The translations under genes were made by a program, and so were the position numbers. A stretch of 64,000 nucleotides of DNA from Asterias rubens (taxonomy: Eukaryota; Echinodermata; Asteroidea; Forcipulatida; Asteriidae): the NCBI RefSeq assembly GCF_902459465.1, contig NC_047068.1, positions 14,159,195 through 14,223,194 on the forward strand, given 5' to 3'. Each line of letters opens with the position of its first letter. Positions within the stretch are counted from its first letter, which is position 1. The notes under the pieces were generated by a model that was not told the DNA's origin, did not search any database, and saw nothing but the letters and a program-made list of their open reading frames with translations. This document shows, piece after piece, positions 33,761 through 46,000 of this stretch.

Positions 33761-34781
33761 AAAAATTTTGAGCATACACAAGCCCTGCAGTAATGTGGTT
33801 TACCCCCAAATCTGAGCCCTGAAAAACCATCGAGTACACGGGTTGGAAGTGTGACACAACTACACTGTCTGTAAGCCACACCCACTTAACACAAACTGGC
33901 TCCTTCCTCCACTGATCACCAGAGACTCATACTAAGCTACTTTTTCTTGGATGATTTAAATGCAAGAAAAGTTTGATAGTCAGACCTGGCTTCTACTTAA
34001 AAGTCTAACTTGTCACAGAAGTCAAGGCAACTTTTGCAGGCAACTTGGAGGCAACTACCGCATTGCATTTTATACTACAACTTTACAAGACCACTTTGGT
34101 AGTGATGATTAATTTTTTGAAAAATATGTGAAAATTCAAATGTGAATGCCTTTTTTTCTTGGAGATTGCCTGGAACTGGTTGCCTGAAAAATGCCCTGTG
34201 TGACATTGTCCTAAGGTCTTCTCATAAGTGTTTCATAAGACATGCTTTTGAACGTTGACATTTCTGATTAAAAAAAAAATTACACACAAAGCTGGCATCA
34301 TAATAATGTTATGTGCCCCTTTTGGAGCATGCAATAGCGAACATTTTTTATACATTTATTGTAATATGCATGCATGTGTGACCATGAAGGATGTATTTTC
34401 CTTCCTCCATGTGTGGCTCAATGACTGCACAGACAGGATAGTTCTTAGAATATTTTTAATATAAGACATAAATAATTAAAACACACACGTTTTAAACAAA
34501 AATGCTTTGAAGCAGGTTGCACTACATGTATATTAGGCATATAAATAAGCTTTTAAAATAAATTGAGAAACCAACAAGTGAAAAGTAGCATCAAATAAAA
34601 CAAGATAATTGCATACTAAAAGTTTTCAATTTTTTTTTTTTTTTTTTCAAATAAGTTTATGAAATTTATTGTAATTAGATAATGTTGACTAATTTCTGAA
34701 ACAAACAATGTACCGGTACATGTATTCTGTACAACTTGGGAACGATTGCTGATTTGGGTCGATAGCCCATCAATAGTAAGC

Positions 34782-34860
34782 TTAAAATCAATAGATAGCC
34801 TTCACATTGAACTGGCCATCCCGCCTTGTGATGTTAGGCAATCCCTCATAGACAATGTTT
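34782..34860 (+). repeat. Left copy of a ~77 bp direct repeat flanking a MITE
   Basis: ttaaaatcaatagatagcct ... ctcatagacaatgttt recurs almost identically at 35243-35320 on the other side of the family-A element. The sequence itself is the end of a repeat also seen reversed at 57470-57530. Confidence 0.8.
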
Positions 34861-35246
34861 TAAAGGCAGTGGACACTACTGGTAATTGTCAAAGACTAGC
34901 CTTCACAGTTGGTGTATCTCAACATATACATAAAATAACAAACCTGTGAAAATTCGAGCTCAATCGGTCATCAAAGTTGCGAGATAATAATGAAAGAAGA
35001 AAACAACCTAGTCACACGAAGTTGTGTGCGTTTAGATGGTTGATTTCGAGACCTCAAGTTTTAAATCTGAGGTCTCTAAATCAAATTCGTTGAAAATTAC
35101 TTCTTTCTCGAAAACGATGGCACTTCAGAGGGAGCCGTTTCTCACAATGTTTTATACCATCAACCTCTCCCCATTACTCGTCACCAATAAAAGTTTTATG
35201 CTAATAATTATTTTGAGTAATTACCAATGGTGTCCACTGTCTTTAA
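34860..35246. mobile_element. TTAA foldback MITE, family A (near-complete)
   Basis: The best preserved copy: TTAA on both sides, ends AGGCAGTGGACACTACTGG and (reversed) AGACAGTGGACACCATTGG, 387 bases, strongly palindromic, no ORF of its own. Confidence 0.85.
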
Positions 35247-35320
35247 AATCAATAGATTCACATTGAACTGGCCGTCCGGCCTTGTGATGTTAGGCAATCC
35301 CTCATAGACAATGTTTTATA
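35243..35320 (+). repeat. Right copy of the ~77 bp direct repeat flanking a MITE
   Basis: Nearly identical to 34782-34860, with a few substitutions and a short deletion (aatagatagccttcacatt versus aatagattcacatt). Confidence 0.8.
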
Positions 35321-38105
35321 CTCTTGTACCGCTATGGTCTTTTAGATATATACCTCTAGATGTAGAATAGTGCAATCCATAAATTGAAATGATCTGCATC
35401 ATAAGCTCAGCTAATGATCAGTCAGTGTGGCGACAGGCAATGATTCACTAATTGATTATGATGCATTGAGGCTGCATGCAAGGCTGCATAGATCTACATC
35501 ATGTAATATTTGTGTCAAATATTTGGTTTATCATTAAAATAAAATCTTGTTGGAAGTCCTTATATATCATGGGCTTGAACTACCCATTGAACCAATGGCA
35601 AGAGTTTTTTTTTTCCAAGCTAACATTATTTTCTAGGAAGGTTTACTAGTTACATGTTCTTAGATTTTTCAAGTTCACCAGCCCCCCCCCCCCCCCAAAA
35701 AAATATTCTTGTAAAAATACTTTTGGCCCAGTGGAAATGCTGAGGTACAAGACTATCATCACAGTTGGAGATTTTCTCGACATTCAATCCCTAATTTAAG
35801 TTTTGAATAAAAAAGTTTTTTTTTTTATACTGAAAACATGATTTTGTTTCTACCTCGATGGTTTGGTGGGCTGGTTCACATAAAAATTAAAAAAACATAA
35901 CACTTTGAAAATATTTAGCCTGTAACAAATTTGACCCGAGCATGTCTTATTTTTAAAGATTTAAAAATAAAACAGTGAATAATTTTCCCAAAGGCAGTTT
36001 TCACAATGCAATGTCCATGCAAATTAAAACATCAGTTACAACCACCATGCTAATTATTCACAAAGCATGTGATGAAGTGTTTATAGTAAACATGTGGTGT
36101 GCACCACACATACGTTTATCTAAAGATAAACAAATCCCTGAATGAAAACATGAAATATTAAAACACACACTGTGTCCATGGTATCAAATAAACCGCATAC
36201 AAGTATAAAGATAGCACTTACAAACAAATGACGATTTGATCCAAATGAGGTTCCACAGAAAAAAATGTAAAATTCATCAAATTTTCTGCCTTACACCTTC
36301 ACACACAGATGCTCCCAGTTTCACTGCTGTCGCACACACCCCTCCCAACCATGCATAACACCAGAGCCGCAATGCTTAGACTGAGCATGTATCATTCCTG
36401 AACACAACTGCCTACGCAAGGTGTGATGCCTACATACACAGGATGCACAAATAGGTTACAGAGCAGGTCAGGGCTAGAGAATCCCACACACACATGATGC
36501 GCGCGATACACACACTGCATTCATAACACACCCACTCAATCCTTATTGGGAAGTAGCTGCAGGCTTTGTGCTGATTGAATGTATGCTACGCCCTGTGTGT
36601 AAAGTGATTACTGGGCCTACTCTACTGCCTCTGTGTACTGTACATTAAATGCAAATTATGTACTGATACAAGGATTCAAAACCACATTAAAAGCTTTAAA
36701 TGTGTAACTGTTCTTTTAGATCACAGTTTGTGCTGACCATATGTATAAAATATCGGTTTTCAAAAGACAGCTCGTTAGCATCGAGGAACCCTGGAGAATG
36801 TAAGAATGCCTGGAGTGAGGGCCCTGTGCCCATTCTGCTTTTAAGCAAAAACAGTAGCTAAGCACAACAAACTATGTTTACTAGAATTTAGGCTACAAGC
36901 CCAAACAACCATGTCCAGTGGACATTTTTTGACTGGTATCTTGCTCATTTGTGCGATAGGCCTATGTAGCAGAAAGTTGTTTCATAAAAGTAATATTCTC
37001 TGCTTTTAATGCAGATCGATCTACATATTATGCTTTTAATCACACAGTAGCTACAGTATAGCCAAACAAAATTAAGCTTGTTTATGCTTAGCAGAAATTT
37101 ATTTTAAAGCAATAATTGCTGCTTTTGTTGCAGCCCATGCCCATGGGACCTGTTTAGTTACAATGCCCCTGTGGTTTACTGGCAGAACTACAGTTTCTAT
37201 ATGCAAATCACTGACCAATGTTGATTGACATTGACACGCATGTAGGACAATGTAGCATGGTCTAGCTTAGGATGTGATCTGACCAGTGTGTACAATATTA
37301 ATGGGACTATTCAAAAAAGTGTCAGCATCTGCTGATATAGGGCTGCAATTACAGGTTATGAAAACACATCAATACTTTTTGGGAAGAGTAGGCCTACTAT
37401 ACGTAATGTATGATAAACATTTATGATAATTATTCACAAAAGATAAGGAGAAAACGCCTTGGTGCCTCTATGCCTTTCAATACATAGTACAATGGCCTGA
37501 ATGGTATGACTATGCTTAGTAAATATGAAAGTAAACATATAACATTCAATAACAATTCTCTGTGAAATTTGTTACCTTGTTACATAATCAGTGAGCATTT
37601 GGATTGACACAATTTTTCGTTTTTTTTTGTTATAACCCTTGTGTTGTACAGGAAAAACAGACCTATATCCCGTCCATGCATATTTCCTAGCAAATTTTTA
37701 GACATTTTTACCACTCAGACCGCAGGCTTTCTGAACCAAATCATCTCTGTGTGACAACAAACTGTACAACAATGTAGACAACAATGTAGACAACAATGTA
37801 GATCAATGTCAACAAGGAATGTGGACTCAACAGAATTCAATGGTTGTTAATATGCACGCCATTGCTTTTTAATAAAGGTTCAAATATTTCCCGATATTCT
37901 ATGGAAGTGAAAAGTTTGTTTATGAAGTGAGGGTATAGAAGTCATTCAGCCAAGCTTCACAAGCACTACAGGTTTTTGGCACGCTAATCATACAATAAAT
38001 CTGAAAAGATTATTTCTTTATTGTCATATAAAGGCAAAACGCGGGCCCCAGTAGATGTTAATATTTTGTTGTATTAGAAGCATTTACAATCAATGCGAGT
38101 GCAAC

Positions 38106-38288
38106 AAAGATTTAGGGTTGGAATTTCATCTTTTAGAGAGCAACTGACCATTTTAATTTTGCAAAAGGGCACTTCCATTGGAAAATTAAAGTCTATGGGG
38201 GGACAGTTGAAGGGACACCACATTGAGGGCAATGCCCAATACCAGGGCAACAGTGGTCAATGGCCTCTGTGTAATATTAGGCCAGCAA
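38106..38288 (+). repeat. Interspersed repeat 'gggcacttccattgg' family
   Basis: Carries gattt-ggaatttcatctttt, 'gcaaaagggcacttccattg', 'ttgaagggacaccac' and 'ggcctctgtgtaat'. Confidence 0.6.
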
Positions 38289-38619
38289 ACCTTTCTGCAG
38301 TCACCATGCATATGTGTAGCAGCTTGCACCAGTACTACTTATACACGTACCACAAGCAGAAAGAGAGTTAGTCACAGACTAACTGGCAGTACAGTATAAT
38401 GCAGTTCCATGCTACTTGCTTTAGTCCTGGCTCCAATTTAGTATTCACCATGTTATCGTGGTCCTTTTGCACAAAATGGTATCGACTGTTTTTCAGTTCT
38501 TGCAGTCAGTGTTTACATTTCTTCATTTTTAAATATTTTGTATAAAATAAACAAAAGAGGTCAGTGAGTGGAATTTCGTTTCAAGGCAGGCTTGATGGTT
38601 GCTATGCAATTATTTTTCA

Positions 38620-38988
38620 CTGAAAGCCATTATACACTTTCGGTAAACAGTATTGTCCAAGTCCCACACTTCGTGTATCACAACTTATATATATAAAATA
38701 ATAATCCTGTGGAAATTTAGGCTCAATCGGACATCGGAGTCGGGAGAAAATAACGGGAAAACCAACTCCTGTTTTCGCGCGTTTCGCCGTGTCATGACAT
38801 GTGTTTATAACAAATCCGTAATTCGAGAATTTATATTGTTTTACTGTTTTCTCAAAAAGTAAAGCATTTCATGGACTAATATTTTAAGAGAAGTCTTTCA
38901 CCATTACCTTCTGTAAACCCTGTAAATTATTTGTAAATCTGTGAACTTTTTTTTTTTTTCCTGTACCGAAAGGGTCCAATGGCTTTAA
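38620..38988. mobile_element. Foldback MITE, family F (TTAA type)
   Basis: The left end GAAAGCCATTATACACTTTC and the reverse complement of the right end AAAGCCATTGGACCCTTTCG pair. TTAA is intact on the right and mutated on the left. The inner sequence 'caatcggacatcggagtcgg' resembles family A's 'caatcggtcatcgaagttgc', so the two families are probably related. Confidence 0.7.
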
Positions 38989-41689
38989 GGGTCATGTCAC
39001 CGGGGGCAATCTCCAATGAGAAAAATAATTTACATTTAACAGTGAGTTCATTTCAATATTTTTCCTGGGGAAAGTGAATTGTTCCTCTAGATCACATCCC
39101 CTTAGTAAGTTTGATCCCCAAAATGTGTGTCATATCTATCCGAAGGCTTGTTATAAAAATGCTACGCATCCTGTGATATTATTACACAAGAAATGCATTT
39201 TAAAGTCAACAAATTAGATTCTTGGGAATCAATTTTTATTAGGGGTCAGTTCGCTAAATGTGGATCTGGATTTGACGCTTCAATGAAAATACCAAGACAA
39301 TTTTCACTGTGTTCTTTCAGTCGATATTTATTTAAACATACTTGATAATTTTGTTTATCAGCATGATGCTGATAAAACACAATATATTCTAGCACACTAC
39401 CTTTAATTTAAATGCTCTCCATTTCTTAAAAGAATCTTTTCTTCCACTACCTATCTAAAAGTGAGACCTCCTACACATAAAGATGACCAGCCCAGCACTA
39501 CTTTTGTGGCCGAATCCTTGGTGAGCAACCACAGTCGGTGTAGTCTTCCAAACCCTCCATCATCCGGTCTCAGAGTGGACGGTGATGCCTAACAATACCA
39601 GTGAGTAGGTGACCAGCAACAGTAAAATTCCTGCAAATTAATTTACCTGTCGTTTCACTAGTCCATATACGTCATAGGAAAAGTAAGTAGGCTAGCCTAG
39701 GGCCTAGGGCTAAGGGGCTCCACTGGATATTTGCACTTGTAAATGCAAAAAGTTTGGTATTTTAGGCATTTCTACAAGGTACAAAAATATGTCATAATGT
39801 TGAGGCCATATAAAAATATTTGCCCACCGAAAAAGTTTCATCAAACACTATTTCAATTCACAAATCATGATGATCAAACCATGTGACTGAATATTTTGCT
39901 GAGCATTCTGGAAAAAAAAATACAGAGGCTTAAAGAAGCCATGTGCCTTATATCATTTTCTAATATTTTTGGAGATTTTTTTTTTTAACCCTCCGATCAA
40001 TATTATTATTAATATTAAAATTTAAACAATCAGCTTGTTGATTCAAATATCACTGTTTATTTATACGCTTTATTATAAATTTTAAGAGAAAAAAAAGGGG
40101 GAAAAAATAAATAAAAATCAGATTTGAAAGCCAATGATTATTCACACTTTTTTTTAAATTATTAATTTTTGTTATTTTTTGCAAATTACCATGGTAATTT
40201 TAAAATTTCATTAAAAAATATTTTGAATAAAACGAAGACAACTGCTGGCTATAGAGTAATACACAGAGTCTCAAAGAACACTTGTAGTCACTGTAGATGT
40301 TTCTTCCATGTATGGCTTCACCGGGAAACTATGCTTTCTTGTTTGCCGTGAAAACAGGAAAAACTCAAAACAAATGGGGCCAGTTGAAGTCATCACAGAT
40401 CGGTGTGTAGTGTGAACATTTCAATGTCCATCAAGTTTTAATATATGTTTGCATACTTCATATTAACAAAAGAAGGTAATTAGGGCATCGGTTGATAAGG
40501 CATCATTATTTTTTTCCAAATTCTAAGAAAAAGGCATAAATAGCGTGAAAACTGGTAAGGGGAGGATATAGGTGCAATGCATGCCTATACTGACGCGATG
40601 TTGTCGCATTCATGTGTTGAATGTTATTGTTTTATTAAATACATTACAACAAGTACTTGTAAAAACAAAAACAAACACTTCATTACATTACACAGAAAAG
40701 CAAATAGCAACTTACTTCGTTCCAGATGTCAAAACAATTTCGACCAAACGCATCCACAGAAGACTACAGCAGACAATGAAGAAAATGAGCAGACCGAGCA
40801 GACATTCTCATAATTCCTTCAGCCTTTTTATGGCACCAGCAACAGTAAATTCCTGCTCATTCAAACAACATTGGCCTACCTAATTATTGAAATCATGGCC
40901 CAAAAAATTGTTGATCTTGACTCCCGAGTAGTTTAGTGTAGATGGTGAAAGGTGAAAGCTAGCTAGCAATAGCACGCAAATAATCTGGCCCGTGGTTACA
41001 ATTTTATTTTCTCTACTCAGCGGGCTGTTCTATTTACTAGTGGGGGTGTTTTGCGACCATTAAATCAACTTCCATTGGGTTCTAGCATGGAAGAAGAAAG
41101 TTCTACCTCCGTAAATAAAAATGGAATTTGAACAAAAGTAAAATCTAATACATAAAGTACATACTTTGAGTTATTATTGCATCGTTAAGATTATTACATA
41201 ATTAATCTTATTAAAGTTGCTCTTGAAATAATAGGCAGAAAAATGTAACACCCCCACTGGAATGCATTCATATTTCAACAGGTGGCGCTTTTGTATGACT
41301 GTTGTTGTTGGGGACGAATTATTGCATGCAGCCGCTTGAATCGAACGCAGTGTTCTTCGGCAGTCCATCAAGCCATGGGTTGTGTGTTTGATTAGAAGAA
41401 CTTCCCGTCGGCAATTGTTTATTGTCTGTGCATGTACACTGTCACTGTCATACTTTTCAGTGGTATTTGTTTTCTCTAAATCGATTAAAAAAGGGAATCA
41501 TCTATAAAAAAAAAAATGATTTTTTTTTTTTGTAGGATGGCAATTTTAAAAGCGGACATTAACAACACGCTGGCAACAGTCAATCTCTCTCGTGTTTGAC
41601 AAACATTGGTTCAACATGATTATGAATTGCGCAAATCAAGAAATTGTGATTCAGTAACTAGACGACAACATTAATTAGTCATTGTAAAA

Positions 41690-41830
41690 TTTAGCTTGGT
41701 GGGATTCAAACCCACAACCTCGTGATTGCAAGCACTGCAGTCTAGCCACTAGACCAAGGTTAGCTTGGTAGGATTCAAACCCACAACCTCGTGATTGCAA
41801 GTACTGCAGTCTAGCCACTTGTCTTCATAC
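41690..41830 (-). repeat. Tandemly doubled tRNA-like SINE head
   Basis: A segment of about 67 bases (agcttggtgggattcaaacc ... ctagccact) occurs twice in a row from 41694 and 41761, nearly identical. On the minus strand each has a B box (GGTTTGAATCCC) and an A-box-like 'AGTGGCTAGACTGCAG'. The second copy lacks its last bases. Confidence 0.75.
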
Positions 41831-42905
41831 TGTTCTGTTTTACTCAAGTCATATGTCAGAAACAATTAATAGGGATGATTAATCTATCAAATGAACACAT
41901 AAGTATTGAAATATAATAGAGAGTACAAGAAAACATCAAAATAAAATACAAAAATGTTGCTTGTTTTGGTTGTTTTTATATAAAGCCTGTTTTATTAACA
42001 CTTTAAAATTGATACATCCAGGTTTCGGGGATTTTTTTTTTACAAAGTACAACTCATGATTTTTAAGCTGGAGGACCAAAATAACATTATAATAGATCCA
42101 CTTATTATAACAGGCACAATAAAACCTAAAAATAAAATAATATTTAAAAAGAACCTTGTGGATATTGTTTCTTATTCCTTCCATCTTAAATGTCATGGTA
42201 ACTGAGCCCAAACATTGAAGTGGCCCAATTTCATAGTGCAGCTTCATCAGAAAGTAGTGTTTACAACGAAAAATGAGCTGGATACCAGTCACAAATTGTA
42301 CATGTGATATGGCAGTTTGACTCGCAACCATTTTCTGGTCAGCACAATTTCGTCGTGCTAAGCAGCTCTATGAAATTCGGCGAAGGTGCGTGGACAAAGC
42401 CATTTGCAGTGTGCCAGAGGAGGCCCTTTGGTATCACAACTCCCTCTCGCCAATAAGAAACACCCGTTTGTAAAATTGTAAAGTAAGTTATAACTGGTCT
42501 TCTTTCGTTGTGCTCCTACATAAAACACTTAAAATTACAGATAAAGTTAATGATATAAAAAAACTATCAAACTTTCCAATCAAACTTTCTACTAGACCTT
42601 TCACTCATTAACTTTAAGGTAAGGTCATACTTTGGTAATGATTTTGAAAATAATGTGTGCAATATCTCTCCGAATGGCACCTTGTTTATATTTTTTGTCT
42701 GAAATGCCCCTGCTGATTAGAAATTAATAAAAAGTATTGGCTGCCGCTCAAGACCACATGAAGCCAGGGAAAGGCTGGTTTGGTTGTGTGGTGATGAAAC
42801 TAAAAGAAACCAGATGGATCCGAGAAGGTTGTTTGGTAATGGCAGCTAGAGTCGATACTAAAGAAGACACTCGCTGTGTTCATGGCGAGGAGCATCCTAA
42901 TTGTT

Positions 42906-43030
42906 TTACAGCAACAATCTTTCAATGTTCTTTCGGATTGACTCGATCTGGGAGTTCAACTGCGAGCCCTCGTTTGTTGTTACCGAACAGGAGATAACCG
43001 GTCGTGAAACTCCACAGGCACGGCCAAGAG
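42906..43030 (-). CDS. SNU13: SNU13 coding exon 4 and stop
   Basis: Encodes residues 89-129 and [23 protein letters not shown], then a C-terminal helix. The acceptor is ttttcag|CT. Human has [21 protein letters not shown] at this place, so the match is close. Confidence 0.96.
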
Positions 43031-46000
43031 CTGAAAATAAGAAATAAATGTAGCAAATTTAGAAGACAGTACAGCAAATTTATTTCCTGTCATCTACTTT
43101 TTGTAATGCAAAAAAAAAGTTAATGGCCTGACGTTTTGTTTCAGATGTCAGGACATTAACTATTTTTTGCATTTATACCCTCAGTCCTCTTGGCTGGTAA
43201 GTTGTTTGCAGCAGCTAAATCTATTTTCTATTTTCTTAAATGAACCCATAAACTGAACAACCTTGTGTCATGGCTAACACATGTGCCTCTTCTATCACTG
43301 CACCAGAGAAAACAAATCTTACTGAGAAGATCAAACAATCTACCTCAGTGGTCTTTGCCTGCGGGTTCAAACTGCGGCAACCCTAAGCTGCGTAGCATAG
43401 GCAATGTGGCAAAGTGGAGAGGTAGAAGTGTGAAAAAGCTGAGCAAAGTGGCGACTGATAGAGAATAAGTGATGGCTAGGACTACAGAAATCCCCCACCC
43501 CTACAATTAAAGGACACGTTGCCTTGGATCGGTCGTGTTGGTCTTCGAAAGCATTTTTAACCATTTGCCATAAAATGCATATGGGTAGAAAGATGTTGGA
43601 AAAGTAGAATACAATGAGCCACACAAATATGCCTCGAAGTTGTGTGGTTTTCTTTTTACCTCGTCAACTAACAAGGTCGGCCATTTTGACTCCCATTAAT
43701 GGCCGTCCGTGTTAGCTTGAAAAGGAAAACCGTACAATTTTGAGTGATACTTGTGTGGATCATTATATTCTACTCTTAAAACATCTTTCTAACCATGCAT
43801 TTCATAACAAACGGTTTCAAACGCTTTTTATAGACCAACTCGTCCAATCTAAGGCAACGTGTTCCTGTAAGAATGAGGTAGCCACGGATGCAAGTATATG
43901 CCGAATTAGGACGAGTGACACAAATACACTCGCAATTATAACACTGACCTTGCTTGGATCTTACAAAGACATAAGGTACGTTCTTATCTTCACAGAGTAG
44001 TGGGAGATGAAGAAGAATCTCAAGAGGTTCTGCATCTGCAGCCATGACGATAAACTCAGCAATACCACGATTCAGTGTCTTGGTGGCTGAAGATATAGAA
44101 ATTGTATTGTATGAGGGTATGAATATGATATTTTGAACGGAGGGAAAGACTACCTAGTGTGGTTAGCAGAGAGCTGTTGGTGAAACAACTCATGCTCATG
44201 ACTACAAACCAGCATATAGCACTCTCTTCACGATAATGTCAAAGACTGTACCACGCTAGATTAATTTAAATCTAAACTTAAAACCTGCCTTTTTAATTGC
44301 AGAAGCCTATTATAACGACTCTATAGTATTATGCACTGAACTGCTTATCATTATTATTATCAGAATGTATTGATGGCTGATTCCAACTTGGAATTTTTTT
44401 TGTATGTGATTCAAGCATTAGAATCATCATCATGAATGTCTGTGTGTCAGTTACATTTAGTTGTAAGTTTATCCTGTGTGCCAAAATTGTGTCACAGAAA
44501 TATATATTTGATTAAAAAGTTAGAACAAACCATTGATACATTTACACTTTATTATGAATGCAATCAAAACCTCTGCAATACAGAATTCATCATACTCAAT
44601 TAAAAGAAAAAGTAACCTACATGTAAAAAATGAAGAAAGAGTGAGTTTGTTCTCTGCTTTGATTGTCGTGTTGGCCTGCATTTAAAAAACCGCCACCAAA
44701 TTTACCTTCATTTGCTCCTTTTCTCAGCTGACTGTAATTGGAGGCTTGTTGCAACAGATCCAAGATTGTCTTACTCAGATTCGGGTCGGCAAGTGGGTAT
44801 GCCTTGGGGTTAACATCATCAGTAGTAGCCTGAAGTATAAAACAAGCAGAATTATCATCAATTAATACAAAATTTCTTCTCTGGAAAATAATACTAAAAT
44901 ATACTCATAGGCGACAAGAAAAATACTTTGAAGTTCATACAAACAACTTATGTTTCGTTAGTTTGCCCCTCGCATGCATGCAGCCCAGACTTTGTGTAAA
45001 CTGTGGCTTTCATTCACATGGACTGACTTACCTGGGCCAAATTTCATGGCTCTGGCTCTTACCGTAAGCAAAAAATCAGTGCTTACCAAAGCAGGGAATT
45101 CTATGCTAACAATTGTTCAAGCCTATTTCACAGGTTAGCATAACTTTGCGATAACGTAACCCTCCTCCCGACGGCCGCATGTTTTGGTCACCAAGCTCTA
45201 CACTGCAGGTACCAGCCGAGTCGGTAACGCACCAAGCAATTTATTTACCAATGAACTTTGCCCCACATCGCGCACGCCCTCAATGGGCGAAAGTCGACAT
45301 GTTTGAATAGGCTTTGAGGCTGTACATTGTACCTTTTTGTACCTACGTGCGACACACTGTGTGGCAATTCTTTCTCAGTTTGTGAACGTGCGTATTGTGC
45401 ATGCAGTGGGTATTTCCATGCTCTAGCGGCGGCCTCGACGGTGTGGGTGGTGGGTGTGCACTACGAACCATGTGGCCATCTGTACATCGTTTTTTAATTA
45501 ACGTTTGTTTACGATCGCATTTCTGATGCTGTAGTTTTGAAGTCAGTTTGGGCTTGTCAGGTACTCATTTGATCTTATTAAATGCAGTCTAAAAATGGTC
45601 TCTTTGTCCTTTTTAGGGCAGGGCGGGCAATAATTTTAGCAGAGCGGCCTAAATTTTAGGAGGGCGGCCCACCCTCCCAATTTAACTTGTGTGGAGAACA
45701 CTGGTGTTGGACCCGATTGCCATTTGAGTTTGAGTCGTAACCCTCCGGCTTTGCTGTCAGCAGGAGGGTTACGTTATAAAATCGTAACTGTGTTGTGAAG
45801 AGCACATTAAATTAACTTGAAAATGTGCGCTGTTTTTGTGCGGTGTGTGTAATTTAATTAACACTTTTGGAGCCGGCAATTGGTTGATGAACCCCTACCT
45901 CAGGATGGTCCATGATCACAATGTTTCAACGAGGATAACTTTTCAAATCCTGATTCCTGCCTCCACTTTTTCACTCATCTGATCTGCTCATTTTAATTTT

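Larger units (their letters stand above)
28845..42905. other. Intergenic or 5' non-coding region without a recognised gene (14 kb)
   Basis: No exon of a known family is seen on either strand. The contents are repeats: tRNA-like at 28915-29020, 33618-33760 and 41690-41830; a family-A MITE at 34860-35246; a family-F MITE at 38620-38988; hairpin and 'gggcacttcc' repeats; and poly-C/poly-T runs at 35683-35697 and 34630-34648. Non-coding 5' exons and the promoter of the exchanger should lie in or beyond this stretch, but I cannot point to them. Confidence 0.55.

Noticed and set aside
37766-37806. A CRISPR-like or regulatory repeat (caacaatgtaga three times)
   Set aside because: Only three direct copies of a 12-13 base unit without spacers; a simple tandem repeat.
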